Source: Flavobacterium sp. HJJ (GTDB lineage Bacteria > Bacteroidota > Bacteroidia > Flavobacteriales > Flavobacteriaceae). Taken from it: a stretch of DNA of 64,000 nt. Location of the stretch: NCBI RefSeq assembly GCF_015351475.1, contig NZ_JADKPR010000008.1:1-64000 (forward strand). The letters are read 5' to 3'. Every line of letters starts with the position of its first letter. Position 1 is the stretch's first letter. Positions 55,501-63,618 of the stretch are shown piece after piece. The notes beneath the pieces were generated by a model. It saw only the letters and a program-made list of their open reading frames with translations. It searched no databases and was not told the origin of the DNA. A program made the position numbers and the translations under genes.

Positions 55501-56220
55501 TAAAGGCGAATTTTGCTTTTCTGCATTGGCTAAATGAACTTCAGATGACGGAAACATTCCCAGCAGGCTTTTATCATTTCCTGTCTTTTGTTTATTCACT
55601 TCGGAACCATATTCCAATACAAAAGAATCCTTATTTATCGTGTATTGATTATTGGTACAATACTCGGGTTTTAAGTAAAAACCAGATTCCGGATCGGCAC
55701 CAATATCGCCGTCACGGCTGAATTTCTTTCCGCTCGCTCCGCCAAAAGCCCATATTAGCGAAGTGTTTTTATCAATATCTAAACCTGAAACTTTCAATAC
55801 AAAACCTTCTCCGTCTTTCAGTGCGGCGATTTCAAGTTTCAGTTTTCCTCTGCCTAAAACAGCATCCTGAATTTCATAATACATTTTTCCATTGGCATAT
55901 CGTGCGGTAATAGAACTGGCTTCGGTAATCCATTTACTGCTCTTTCCATTGGATAAACCAAATTTTAAATTGCCTCCCATTCCGGGCATATACATAGCAA
56001 ATTCCGGTAAATCACCAGTTTCCACTCTGAAAGCAGTATTAGAGCCATATAAAGCACGATTGAATTTTCGGCTGCCATTTTTTAATAGAAAGCCATCACC
56101 ATCCGGCACATAATGAATTTTGCGCGGTGCAGTTTTCTTTTCGCCTTTTTCCTGTCCAAAAAAGACTGTCGAAAGCATAATAAAAAACAGGCAAAACAGT
56201 AAAACAGCTTTAATTTTCAT
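52585..56220 (-). CDS. DUF4450-like giant secreted protein, probable glycosidase
   Basis: This 1211-residue protein has a signal peptide (about 1-22). The N-terminal beta region (about 30-300, with GDLPEFAMYMPGMGG) matches DUF4450 as seen in Bacteroidota polysaccharide loci. A middle helical domain (about 310-700) includes AAVAIAADGIWESP-like and GWHDRAKTHFISYSKS segments in an (alpha/alpha)6 glycosidase pattern, and a C-terminal beta region ends near residue 1200. No characterised reaction is fixed by sequence. It heads the operon DUF4450, six-hairpin, PL11. Its promoter region holds site 3 of the shared motif, 161-178 nt upstream. Confidence 0.72.
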   Translation of the reverse strand: MKIKAVLLFCLFFIMLSTVFFGQEKGEKKTAPRKIHYVPDGDGFLLKNGSRKFNRALYGSNTAFRVETGDLPEFAMYMPGMGGNLKFGLSNGKSSKWITEASSITARYANGKMYYEIQDAVLGRGKLKLEIAALKDGEGFVLKVSGLDIDKNTSLIWAFGGASGKKFSRDGDIGADPESGFYLKPEYCTNNQYTINKDSFVLEYGSEVNKQKTGNDKSLLGMFPSSEVHLANAEKQNSPLELFASAPDKQNLIVGKISSISKTDLYWSLNANAKSKINNQADLAKLFTKASQDMQELASRVKVTTPDPYINTLGSALAIAADGIWESPAYLHGAVAWRMQLNAWRGAYTADPLGWHDRAKTHFISYSKSQVTEPVSGPVVFDAERNMARQKEEMGTSMFSSGYISRKPDNNTIAHHYDMNLVFFDQMLRHFKWTGDTEFMKEMWPVLQRHLDWEKRNFDVDNDGLYDAYASIWASDALQYSGGGVIHSSAYNYYSNKTAATIASALQQNPNSFTSEADKIAKATANKLWLPEKGIFAEYKDAMGRQLLHENLGVWSIYHTIDSELADPFQNYQMLRYVDTQIPHIPIQAEGLDKNDLYVIGTTNWQPYTWSINNVALAEQLHTSLAYWQGGNSEKAFKMWESALVESMYLSPSPGGFEQLMYQDAIRGELYRDFADPIGMASRTLVEGLFGIQPDALARQLTIKPGFPEKWDSASLEIPDISFSFKREKNTDSYEITNRLASKMDLKFIVNSAFEKINSVTINGNKANYTITKNGIGKPEIIIETPFSEKYSIVINWDTKALEEIKTKEIFNPKDAFVLETKNAKIIEIYDPQKVLNSISKIENKVSGIINSIGNKTLFVQLQQGEMIWWKPIAINCKLRFEVTVKEVNSNDLLLSVQNNSDKNGDGKLIFNPIEKEIPQAVSIKASSTETIAVPLKNLITGTNNFQLKTADGEVYPLSFISWDIPENKIVTAETVSLTPYFNAKVTDIFKQKYESPRPKTPTLQLPLQGIGNWCYPMINPEIDDSGLRAKAKATEKITTPEGIVFETPSDAAKNNIVFTSMWDNYPEKTVIPLKGKASHLYLMLAGSTNPMQSRMTNGKIIVNYTDGSSEELELKNPENWWPIEQDYFVDGLAFTTNAPKPPRVYLKSGIISRTFNDYKAIKGFANNGIDGGTGTILDLPLNTSKTLKSLSIQTIANDVVIGLMSATLIR

Positions 56221-56355
56221 AAAATGTGTATAGGCAATATTAAACTTTTCTACATTTTTTTATTCCTATTAAATATCTCTTTAAATAGAGACTAAAATCA
56301 GCTTTCTAATTACTAAAAAGTAAAAAAAACGCACTTTAAGTAATAATTAATAACG

Positions 56356-56398
56356 CAATATTGCTGTTTTTCAAACACAATTCTATCCTGTACCTACC
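56356..56398 (-). promoter_or_regulatory. Candidate shared operator, site 3 (DUF4450 promoter)
   Basis: Read toward the DUF4450 gene the motif at 56381-56398 is GGTAGGT-ACA-GGATAGAA. Nineteen bp below is CAATATTG (56356-56363), matching four of the six fixed -7 positions. The start codon is 161 nt away, giving a long leader. Confidence 0.55.
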
Positions 56399-56442
56399 CG
56401 CAATTTATATAAAATCAGCACTTTTTTAACGTTTTCGGCTAA

Positions 56443-56487
56443 CCTAATAGTACAGGATAGTATTTATAAAGCGAAAAGTTAGTTTTG
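56443..56487 (+). promoter_or_regulatory. Candidate shared operator, site 4, with -7 box (CE12-GH2 promoter)
   Basis: Reading toward the CE12 gene, TAATAGT-ACA-GGATAGT lies at 56445-56461. Nineteen bp after GGATAG comes TAGTTTTG (56480-56487), a full TAnnTTTG match. The gene starts at 56515. Sites 3 and 4 are back to back in the 294-bp divergent gap 56221-56514. Confidence 0.7.
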
Positions 56488-56514
56488 AAAATCTATTAAC
56501 CAAATTTATATTAA

Positions 56515-57876
56515 ATGAAACCTTTTAGAATCTTTACACTGCTTGTATTGGTTTTGTGTTCTTCAAATATTCTTTTATCAATGGGTAAAAATGATGTTGA
56601 AACTGTAAAAAATAACAATACAAAAAGCACAGCTGTTCCCGTTGAACCAAAGGTTTTTAATTTTGAATCTTCTAAAAAAAATAACAAATTCACTAATGTA
56701 CTTACTGCATCAAAATATGAAGAAAGTACCGGATATGGTTTTGATTTTGAAACAGATGCGAATGCAGTCTTTACAGCAACTGGATTAAACATCAGCAAAA
56801 GCACTTATTTTTCGGTAAAAATTCCTGAAGGAAATTACAAAGTAAAAATCACTTTGGCCAATAATAGTAATGACTCCAATATTACTGTAAAAGCTGAATC
56901 CCGAAGAATAATGATTGACCAGCTTCCTATAAAAAAAGGTAAATCTGCTGTACAGGAATTCAATGTAAACGTACGCAGCAGCTACATTGATGAATCCAAT
57001 TCGATAAAATTAAAAGACCGCGAAAAAGGAGACCTTAATTGGGATAACAAACTAACCTTAGAATTTTTAGGATCTGCCTGTGTTCAAAAAATTGAAATTA
57101 TTCCTCTTGAAAAAGTAACCAGCATTTTTCTGGCCGGCGATTCTACTGTAACCGATCAGGATGTAGAGCCTTGGGCTTCCTGGGGGCAGATGATTCCTCA
57201 ATATTTTGACACCAATATTGTTATTACCAATTATGCCTGCTCTGGCCTTGCTTTAAGCTCTTTTAAAAGCAGTAACCGTCTGTTAAAAATAAGTTCTCAG
57301 ATTAAAGCCGGCGATTATTTGTTTATTGAATTTGGCCACAATGATGAAAAAATAAAAGGGCCTGAAAATACTGCCTGGAAATCCTACTCCGATTTATTAG
57401 CCGAATTTATTCAGACAGCAAAGGACAAAGGTGCATTTCCTGTTTTGGTTACGCCTACACAGCGCCGTGCCTTTAATTCTGATGGTACATTAAAAGAAAC
57501 ACACGGTGATTTTCCTGATGCTATGCGTGCCGTTGCAAAAAAAATGAATGTGCCCCTTATCGATGTAACTAAAATCACAACTGTGCTGTATGAAAAATGG
57601 GGAGATGATGTTTCCAGAAAAGCTTTTGTACAATATCCGGCCAATACTTTTCCAGGGCAGACAAAAGCATTAGAAGATAATACACACTTTAATAGTTTTG
57701 GTGCCAATGAAATTACACTTTGTGTAATTAAGGGAATTCGCGATCTGAATTTACCTTTACAAAAAAATATATTGAAACAGACACCAAAATACAATCCCCA
57801 GCAGCCTAATTATATTTCAGATTGGACTCTGCCAATGAGTACCCGTTTTGAAATCGCAAAGCCTGATGGCAATTAA
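56515..57876 (+). CDS. Rhamnogalacturonan acetylesterase (CE12, SGNH/GDSL)
   Basis: The 453-residue secreted esterase removes acetyl groups from rhamnogalacturonan. It has a signal peptide (about 1-23), an N-terminal carbohydrate-binding-like beta domain (about 45-200, with YGFDFETDANAVFTATGLN) and an SGNH hydrolase domain. Block I is GDST with nucleophile Ser210, block III is GHND, and block V contains D388 and H391 in DNTHF. All catalytic residues are present. It is the first of three plus-strand genes (CE12, GH2, double CE12), which it leads with 20 nt to GH2. Confidence 0.9.
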   Translation: MKPFRIFTLLVLVLCSSNILLSMGKNDVETVKNNNTKSTAVPVEPKVFNFESSKKNNKFTNVLTASKYEESTGYGFDFETDANAVFTATGLNISKSTYFSVKIPEGNYKVKITLANNSNDSNITVKAESRRIMIDQLPIKKGKSAVQEFNVNVRSSYIDESNSIKLKDREKGDLNWDNKLTLEFLGSACVQKIEIIPLEKVTSIFLAGDSTVTDQDVEPWASWGQMIPQYFDTNIVITNYACSGLALSSFKSSNRLLKISSQIKAGDYLFIEFGHNDEKIKGPENTAWKSYSDLLAEFIQTAKDKGAFPVLVTPTQRRAFNSDGTLKETHGDFPDAMRAVAKKMNVPLIDVTKITTVLYEKWGDDVSRKAFVQYPANTFPGQTKALEDNTHFNSFGANEITLCVIKGIRDLNLPLQKNILKQTPKYNPQQPNYISDWTLPMSTRFEIAKPDGN

Positions 57877-57896
57877 TTTTTTTGAATACATTTAAA

Positions 57897-60758
57897 ATGA
57901 AAATACAACAAACTTTACAATTTCTTTTTATTGCGGCTGTAACTGCCTTTTCGGCGCAAAACAGTTCTGCACAGCAAACGGAAAAAGTTTTCCTTTCCGG
58001 AAAAGATTTTGAACACCCGGTACAATGGGATTTTTATTGTACAGATGGCAATAACAGCAAAAAATGGACCACCATCAACGTTCCTTCTCAATGGGAATTA
58101 GAAGGTTTTGGCGAGTATACCTATGGAAGATGGTATAAAGAACTTAACCAAAAAGACCCCAGCAAAGAAGAAGGACTTTATAAATACGAATTTAATGTTC
58201 CAAATGATTATAAAGACAAAGAAGTAGTTATTGCTTTTGGCGGAGCAATGACAGACACTGAAGTAAAAATTAACGGAAAACTGGCAGGAGAAATTCATCA
58301 GGGCGGTTTCTACGAATTTAAATATGATATTACTTCTTTAGTAAAATTTGGCACCAAAAACACGCTGGAAGTTCATGTATGGAAACATTCGAACAATAAT
58401 TCGGTTAATGCTGCAGAACGCAGAGCAGACTGGTGGCTTTTTGGCGGTATTTATCGTCCGGTATGGCTGGAAGTATCTCCAAAAACACAAATTCAGCATA
58501 TTGCCGTAAACCCAAAAATGGACGGTTCGATCACTATTGATATGAACCTTAAAAACATTCCTAAAAACACGGTCATAGAAGCTGGTTTGAAAGGATTGAA
58601 CGGTGAAAATTTTCAAACATTCACTTTTCCTGTTAAGGCAAAAAGCATCAAAGAAACCATCGCAGCCCAATGGAAAGATATTAAACCCTGGAACCCGGAA
58701 ACTCCAAATTTGTACAGCTTAGAACTGTCTTTGAAACAAAACGGAACTATACTTCACAAATTGGACAAGAAAATTGGTTTCAGAACTTTGGAATTCAAGA
58801 AAAAAGACGGCATTTATGTGAATGGCACCAAAATCATAATGAAAGGAATCAATCGTCATTCCTTCTGGCCGGAAGGCGGACGAAGCACCAGCAGACGCAT
58901 CAGTGTGTTTGACGGCCAGCTATTGAAAGATATGAATATGAATGCAGTCCGCGGTCATTATCCGCCAGACGAGCATTTCATGGAAGTCTGTGACTCTTTG
59001 GGGCTGTTTGTTCTAAATGAATTAGCCGGATGGCAAAACTCTTATGATACCAAAACAGGAACAAAATTAGCTGCCGAAATGATTACCAGAGATGTCAACC
59101 ATCCGTCTGTAATTATTTGGGACAATGGTAATGAAGGAGGATGGAATTATGAAGTGGACAAAGTATTCGATCAATTCGATCCGCAAAAAAGAATTGTAGT
59201 ACATCCTTGGTCCGATTTTAATGGCTGGGATACGCACCATTATCCTACTTATTTAACGGGTATGCACCGATTCAACAGCGGAGAAAACGTGTTTTTCCCA
59301 ACCGAATTCATGCACGGGACTTATGACAACGGACACGGAGCTGCTCTTGAAGATTTCTGGACGCGTTACAAACAAAGTCCTTTGTTTGCCGGAGGATTTA
59401 TGTGGGCAATGCTGGACGAAGCTGTTTTTCGTTCGGACTGGAAAGGTGATGTAAAATTTGACTCCAAAGGCTCTTTGGCTGCAGACGGAATTTTAGGCCC
59501 GCACCGAGAAAGAGAAGGAAGTTATTATACGGTAAAAGAAGTCTGGGCACCTATTCAATTTACTCCAAAGCAAGTAACAGATGCTTTCGACGGCTCCTTT
59601 TTGATAACCAATGATTATCTGTTCAGCAATTTGAATTCCTGCAAAATGGAATATAAAATAATGAAATCGGATGCAGATGTTCTTTATACTGATGGTGTTT
59701 CAAAAGTACTAAGCTCGGGTAAAATTGAAATTCCAAGCATTGAGCCCGGCGAGACCCGCAGAATTAAATTTGACGTTCCTGCCAGCTTTTTGGAAGGTGA
59801 TGTTTTATCTATTACTGCAAATAATCTATATGGCAAAGAAATTTATACTTGGACCTGGCCTATTCATAAAGCGAGTTATTTTGCTGCTAAATTTTTAGCA
59901 TCTAAAACAGTTAAAACTAAAGCCACAGCCATCCTAAACGGAAATCAGGTTGTTTTAAGCGGAGATAATGTTACTGTGACTTTGGACAGTACCACTGGAG
60001 AAATCCTGACGGTTAAAAACGCAGTTACAGTAATTCCATTGACAAACGGTCCGCGTCCTATCGGGATGAAATCCAAACTAAAAGAGGTACAGATTTCGCA
60101 GGAAGGCGAAAATGCAGTCTGTACAGTTACTTATTCCGGCGGATTAAACTCTATAAAATGGATTATGTGTCCTGACGGAAGATTTAAAATGGAACTTCTT
60201 GCTTTGAAAAATGCAGAAAATGCAGGCGGTTTTGACGGCGCTTATTTTGAAGATAAAATTAATTCATTCGGAATCACATTCAGTTTCCCTGAAAAAGAAG
60301 TTACGGGAATAAAATGGTTCGGAAGAGGTCCTTACCACGTTTGGAAAAACAGAATCAAAGGAACAACTTACGGTGTTTGGGAAAAGAATTACAACACCAC
60401 GATAACTGGCGAAAGTTTTGAAAATTTGGTTTATCCGGAATTCAAAGGTTATCACGCCAATTTATTGGGAGCCAATCTAAAAGCGGGTGCATCGTCATTT
60501 AAAGTTTTTAGCGAATCTGATAATTTGTTTCTGAGATTATTCACACCGGATTTACCGAAAAATGGTTTTCCGGGAAGTAACCCGCAGCCGGATTTTCCGG
60601 AAGGAGACATTTCTTTTATGTATGAAATTCCGGCGATGAGAGATTTCAAACCATTGGAACAGCAGGGACCAGAAAGCCAGCCGACAAATATCCGCATCAA
60701 AAAAGGAGATGACGGAATATCAATGAATCTGTGGTTTGATTTTAGAAATAATAATTAA
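57897..60758 (+). CDS. GH2 beta-galactosidase-type glycoside hydrolase
   Basis: The 953-residue secreted enzyme has a signal peptide (about 1-25), an N-terminal sugar-binding domain (WKTINVPSQW-like pattern seen as TINVPSQWE), an immunoglobulin-like domain, a TIM barrel and a C-terminal beta-galactosidase small-chain domain. The acid/base Glu is E413 in NGNEGG and the nucleophile is E470 in PTEF. In this context it would remove beta-linked galactose from RG-I side chains, though exact specificity cannot be read. An upstream TTG at 57882 is possible; ATG 57897 starts the signal peptide and is preferred. Confidence 0.92.
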   Translation: MKIQQTLQFLFIAAVTAFSAQNSSAQQTEKVFLSGKDFEHPVQWDFYCTDGNNSKKWTTINVPSQWELEGFGEYTYGRWYKELNQKDPSKEEGLYKYEFNVPNDYKDKEVVIAFGGAMTDTEVKINGKLAGEIHQGGFYEFKYDITSLVKFGTKNTLEVHVWKHSNNNSVNAAERRADWWLFGGIYRPVWLEVSPKTQIQHIAVNPKMDGSITIDMNLKNIPKNTVIEAGLKGLNGENFQTFTFPVKAKSIKETIAAQWKDIKPWNPETPNLYSLELSLKQNGTILHKLDKKIGFRTLEFKKKDGIYVNGTKIIMKGINRHSFWPEGGRSTSRRISVFDGQLLKDMNMNAVRGHYPPDEHFMEVCDSLGLFVLNELAGWQNSYDTKTGTKLAAEMITRDVNHPSVIIWDNGNEGGWNYEVDKVFDQFDPQKRIVVHPWSDFNGWDTHHYPTYLTGMHRFNSGENVFFPTEFMHGTYDNGHGAALEDFWTRYKQSPLFAGGFMWAMLDEAVFRSDWKGDVKFDSKGSLAADGILGPHREREGSYYTVKEVWAPIQFTPKQVTDAFDGSFLITNDYLFSNLNSCKMEYKIMKSDADVLYTDGVSKVLSSGKIEIPSIEPGETRRIKFDVPASFLEGDVLSITANNLYGKEIYTWTWPIHKASYFAAKFLASKTVKTKATAILNGNQVVLSGDNVTVTLDSTTGEILTVKNAVTVIPLTNGPRPIGMKSKLKEVQISQEGENAVCTVTYSGGLNSIKWIMCPDGRFKMELLALKNAENAGGFDGAYFEDKINSFGITFSFPEKEVTGIKWFGRGPYHVWKNRIKGTTYGVWEKNYNTTITGESFENLVYPEFKGYHANLLGANLKAGASSFKVFSESDNLFLRLFTPDLPKNGFPGSNPQPDFPEGDISFMYEIPAMRDFKPLEQQGPESQPTNIRIKKGDDGISMNLWFDFRNNN

Positions 60759-60812
60759 AAAATAAGCTGAGTTCAAGAATCTCTGTCTGATATAAATAAA
60801 AACAAATACATT

Positions 60813-62327
60813 ATGAAAATTATACGATTAATGGCTTTACTGTATGCTGCAGTACTTTTTTTTAATTTCACCCAAAAAACGGAAACCAAACCAACCATTT
60901 TTATAGTCGGCGATTCTACTGTAAAAAATGGAAGCGGAAAAGGAGACGGCGGTCTTTGGGGCTGGGGCGATTTTATTGGCCAATTTTTGGATACCACCAA
61001 AGTTGCTATTCAAAACCATGCTTTAGGAGGAACCAGCAGCCGAAGTTTTCAGTACAAAGGATTATGGGAACCTGTTTTTAAACAGCTCAAAAAAGGCGAT
61101 TATGTTTTTATTCAATTTGGGCATAATGATAACGGTGCCATAAATGACACAACGAGAGCCAGAGGAACAATTAAAGGCATTGGCAACGAAACCGAAGAAA
61201 TTGACAATCTGTTAACCCACAAACACGAAATCGTTCATACGTATGGCTGGTACATTCGAAAATTAGTACAGGATGCCAAATCAAAAGGAGCCATTCCTGT
61301 GGTTTTTTCACCAATTCCAAGAAACGACTGGAAAGACGGAAAAGTTCTCCGCAACAACGAATCGTATGGTTTATGGGCAAAACAAATTGCTGAGCAGGAA
61401 AAAGCGACATTCATTGATCTGAATGCCGGTATGTCTTCAGCATTAGACAAAATAGGACAAGAAAAAGTAATGGGAACCTATTTTTATGAAAGAGACCATA
61501 CGCATACCTCGGCAAAAGGAGCTGTTTTATCAGCTACAGTAATTGCAGGTGAACTCAAAAAAAACAATTCATTGAGCAAATATGTTTTAGCAGATCCGAA
61601 AATTAAACTTCCAAAAAAGAAAAAAATCTTTTTGATTGGCGATTCTACGATGGCAAATAATGGCAACAATGAAAATGCTGTGGGCTGGGGAGTTGCTTTC
61701 CCAAAATATGTAGATACAATGCGTGTCGATGTAATCAATAAAGCAAGAGGCGGACGAAGCAGCCGCACCTATGAATTTGAGGGTTTATGGAAGGAAGTCC
61801 GAGAACAATTGCAACCTGGTAATTTTGTAATTATCCAGTTTGGTCACAATGACGCTGGTGCTGTAGACAAAGACAAATTCAGAGGTTCTCTAAAAGGAAA
61901 CGGTACAGAAACACAAATTGTAAACCGTGCCGACAGTATTAAAGAAACAGTTCGCTCTTTTGGGTCTTATATTGAAACTTATATCAAAGAGGCCAAAGAA
62001 AAAGGAGCAATCCCAATTGTGATGAGCCAGACCGTGCGAAACGAATGGCCGAACGGAAAACCTGAACTTAGAGATGAGAGTTACAACCTTTGGTCTAAAA
62101 CAGCTGCCGAAAATCAAGGCGCCGATTTTATTGATCTAAATGTGATTATCGCCAAAAAATATGAAGAATTAGGTAAAGAAAAAGTAAGTGCTTTTTTCCC
62201 TAAAGACCATACACATACTGGTCCTGAAGGAGCCGATTTTAATGCGCTGACCGCAGCTGAAAGCATTAAAAACTTAAAAAAATGTGCTTTGAGGGATTAT
62301 ATTGAGATTCCGAAAAAGAAGGAATAA
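60813..62327 (+). CDS. Tandem double-domain CE12 rhamnogalacturonan acetylesterase
   Basis: The 504-residue secreted protein contains two consecutive CE12/SGNH domains after a signal peptide (about 1-20). Domain 1 (about 28-255) has GDST with Ser35, GHND and D228-H231 in the DHTH motif. Domain 2 (about 272-500) has GDST with Ser278, GHND and D465-H468. Both catalytic sets are intact, so both halves could be active. The domains are related but differ clearly, so the duplication is not recent. It follows GH2 by 54 nt and precedes a strong terminator. A two-active-site acetylesterase could act on doubly acetylated residues; this is inference. Confidence 0.9.
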   Translation: MKIIRLMALLYAAVLFFNFTQKTETKPTIFIVGDSTVKNGSGKGDGGLWGWGDFIGQFLDTTKVAIQNHALGGTSSRSFQYKGLWEPVFKQLKKGDYVFIQFGHNDNGAINDTTRARGTIKGIGNETEEIDNLLTHKHEIVHTYGWYIRKLVQDAKSKGAIPVVFSPIPRNDWKDGKVLRNNESYGLWAKQIAEQEKATFIDLNAGMSSALDKIGQEKVMGTYFYERDHTHTSAKGAVLSATVIAGELKKNNSLSKYVLADPKIKLPKKKKIFLIGDSTMANNGNNENAVGWGVAFPKYVDTMRVDVINKARGGRSSRTYEFEGLWKEVREQLQPGNFVIIQFGHNDAGAVDKDKFRGSLKGNGTETQIVNRADSIKETVRSFGSYIETYIKEAKEKGAIPIVMSQTVRNEWPNGKPELRDESYNLWSKTAAENQGADFIDLNVIIAKKYEELGKEKVSAFFPKDHTHTGPEGADFNALTAAESIKNLKKCALRDYIEIPKKKE

Positions 62328-62367
62328 AAAGCTTTAGACTGGAGCCTTCAGCTTTGCGATTTTTTTT

Positions 62368-62425
62368 ACCAGAGATTCACAAATTATACTCTTTTTATAA
62401 TTTGTAAAACTCTGGTTTGTTTTTT
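62368..62425 (+). terminator. Rho-independent terminator of the CE12-GH2-CE12 operon
   Basis: ACCAGAG and CTCTGGT (62368-62374 and 62410-62416) bracket inner complementary arms, AAATTATA and TATAATTT, followed by a T-rich run. It ends the operon and separates it from the CE2-like gene. Confidence 0.75.
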
Positions 62426-62497
62426 AAAGACTGAAAATTATATTTTCTAAATTTATCATTCTTAAATTCTTTATTTTAAACCGACAAACCATTATTC

Positions 62498-63580
62498 ATG
62501 CTGATAAGAAAAATTACGTTTGCAGCTGTTTTATTGCTGAGCTTAAATGGATTTAGCCAGTTACAAATTAAACCAAGTGACAAAAGCATCACTTATATGG
62601 GACGTGTAAAGTTAGCACAAGATTCAGCCTGTTTTTACTGGCCGGGAACTTCAGCAGCTATTAATTTTAAAGGATCAGGGATTTCCGCCAGTTTAAAGTC
62701 ACGTAATGAAGTCGGTTATTTTTATGCCATTATCGATAATGATGCCGAGCACGCATTTAAGTTTAAATCAGATACTACGAAAACAACAGTATCTCTGGCA
62801 AGCGGACTTTCTTCTGGGAATCATACTTTGCAGCTTTATAAACTTTCAAACAATACCTCCGAAAATATTTTTTATGGATTTCAAATAGATGGTAAGTCTA
62901 AAATCAATACTCCCAATAAACCTCTAAAAAGAAAAATCGAATTTTACGGCAACTCCATTACAGCTGGGCATGGCGTGGATGTTGAAAAAGGAGGTCAGGA
63001 TTCTGGAAAACCAGAAACTTTCAATAATTATTACACCTATGCAGCTTTGACAGCTCGTCATTATAACGCACAATATTCCTGTATTGCTCGCAGCGGTATT
63101 GGCATTATGGTTAGCTGGTTTCCAGAAATTATGCCCGAAATATATGATAGGTTAAACCCTATGGATCCGAATAGTAAATGGGATTTCACTCAATACACTC
63201 CCGATGTGGTTGTGGTCAATCTCTTTCAGAATGATTCATGGATTGTCAATATGCCTAAAAATGAACAATTTATTTCTAGGTTTGGCACTTCCAAACCAAC
63301 GGATGAGTTTACCATTTTGGCGTATCAAAATTTTATTAGTTCAATCAGAATCAAATATCCAAATGCTCACATCATTTGTGCCTTGGGAAATATGGATGCC
63401 ACAAAAGCGGGCTCCAAATGGCCTAACTATATTAAGCAAGCTGTTGAAAGAATAAATGATACTAAAATTTATAGTTTGATTTTTCCTTATAAAAATACAG
63501 GAGCCCACCCAAATAAACAAGAACAGCAAATGATGGCAGATGATTTAATTGGATTTATAGATAAAAATATTAAATGGTAA
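62498..63580 (+). CDS. CE2-like two-domain acetylesterase (jelly-roll plus SGNH)
   Basis: The 360-residue secreted protein has a signal peptide (about 1-20), an N-terminal jelly-roll domain (about 30-140, with YMGRVKLAQDSACFYWPGTSAAI) and an SGNH domain. Block I is EFYGNSITAGHGVD, with the nucleophile Ser in GNSI, and the C-terminal block contains GAHPNKQEQQMMADDL with the catalytic His. The layout matches CE2 acetyl-xylan esterase-like proteins, but the substrate is probably an acetylated pectic glycan here. It has its own start after the preceding terminator. Confidence 0.85.
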   Translation: MLIRKITFAAVLLLSLNGFSQLQIKPSDKSITYMGRVKLAQDSACFYWPGTSAAINFKGSGISASLKSRNEVGYFYAIIDNDAEHAFKFKSDTTKTTVSLASGLSSGNHTLQLYKLSNNTSENIFYGFQIDGKSKINTPNKPLKRKIEFYGNSITAGHGVDVEKGGQDSGKPETFNNYYTYAALTARHYNAQYSCIARSGIGIMVSWFPEIMPEIYDRLNPMDPNSKWDFTQYTPDVVVVNLFQNDSWIVNMPKNEQFISRFGTSKPTDEFTILAYQNFISSIRIKYPNAHIICALGNMDATKAGSKWPNYIKQAVERINDTKIYSLIFPYKNTGAHPNKQEQQMMADDLIGFIDKNIKW

Positions 63581-63618
63581 TCCCTAAATAGTGAATACAA
63601 AATATCCAATCTAAATCC

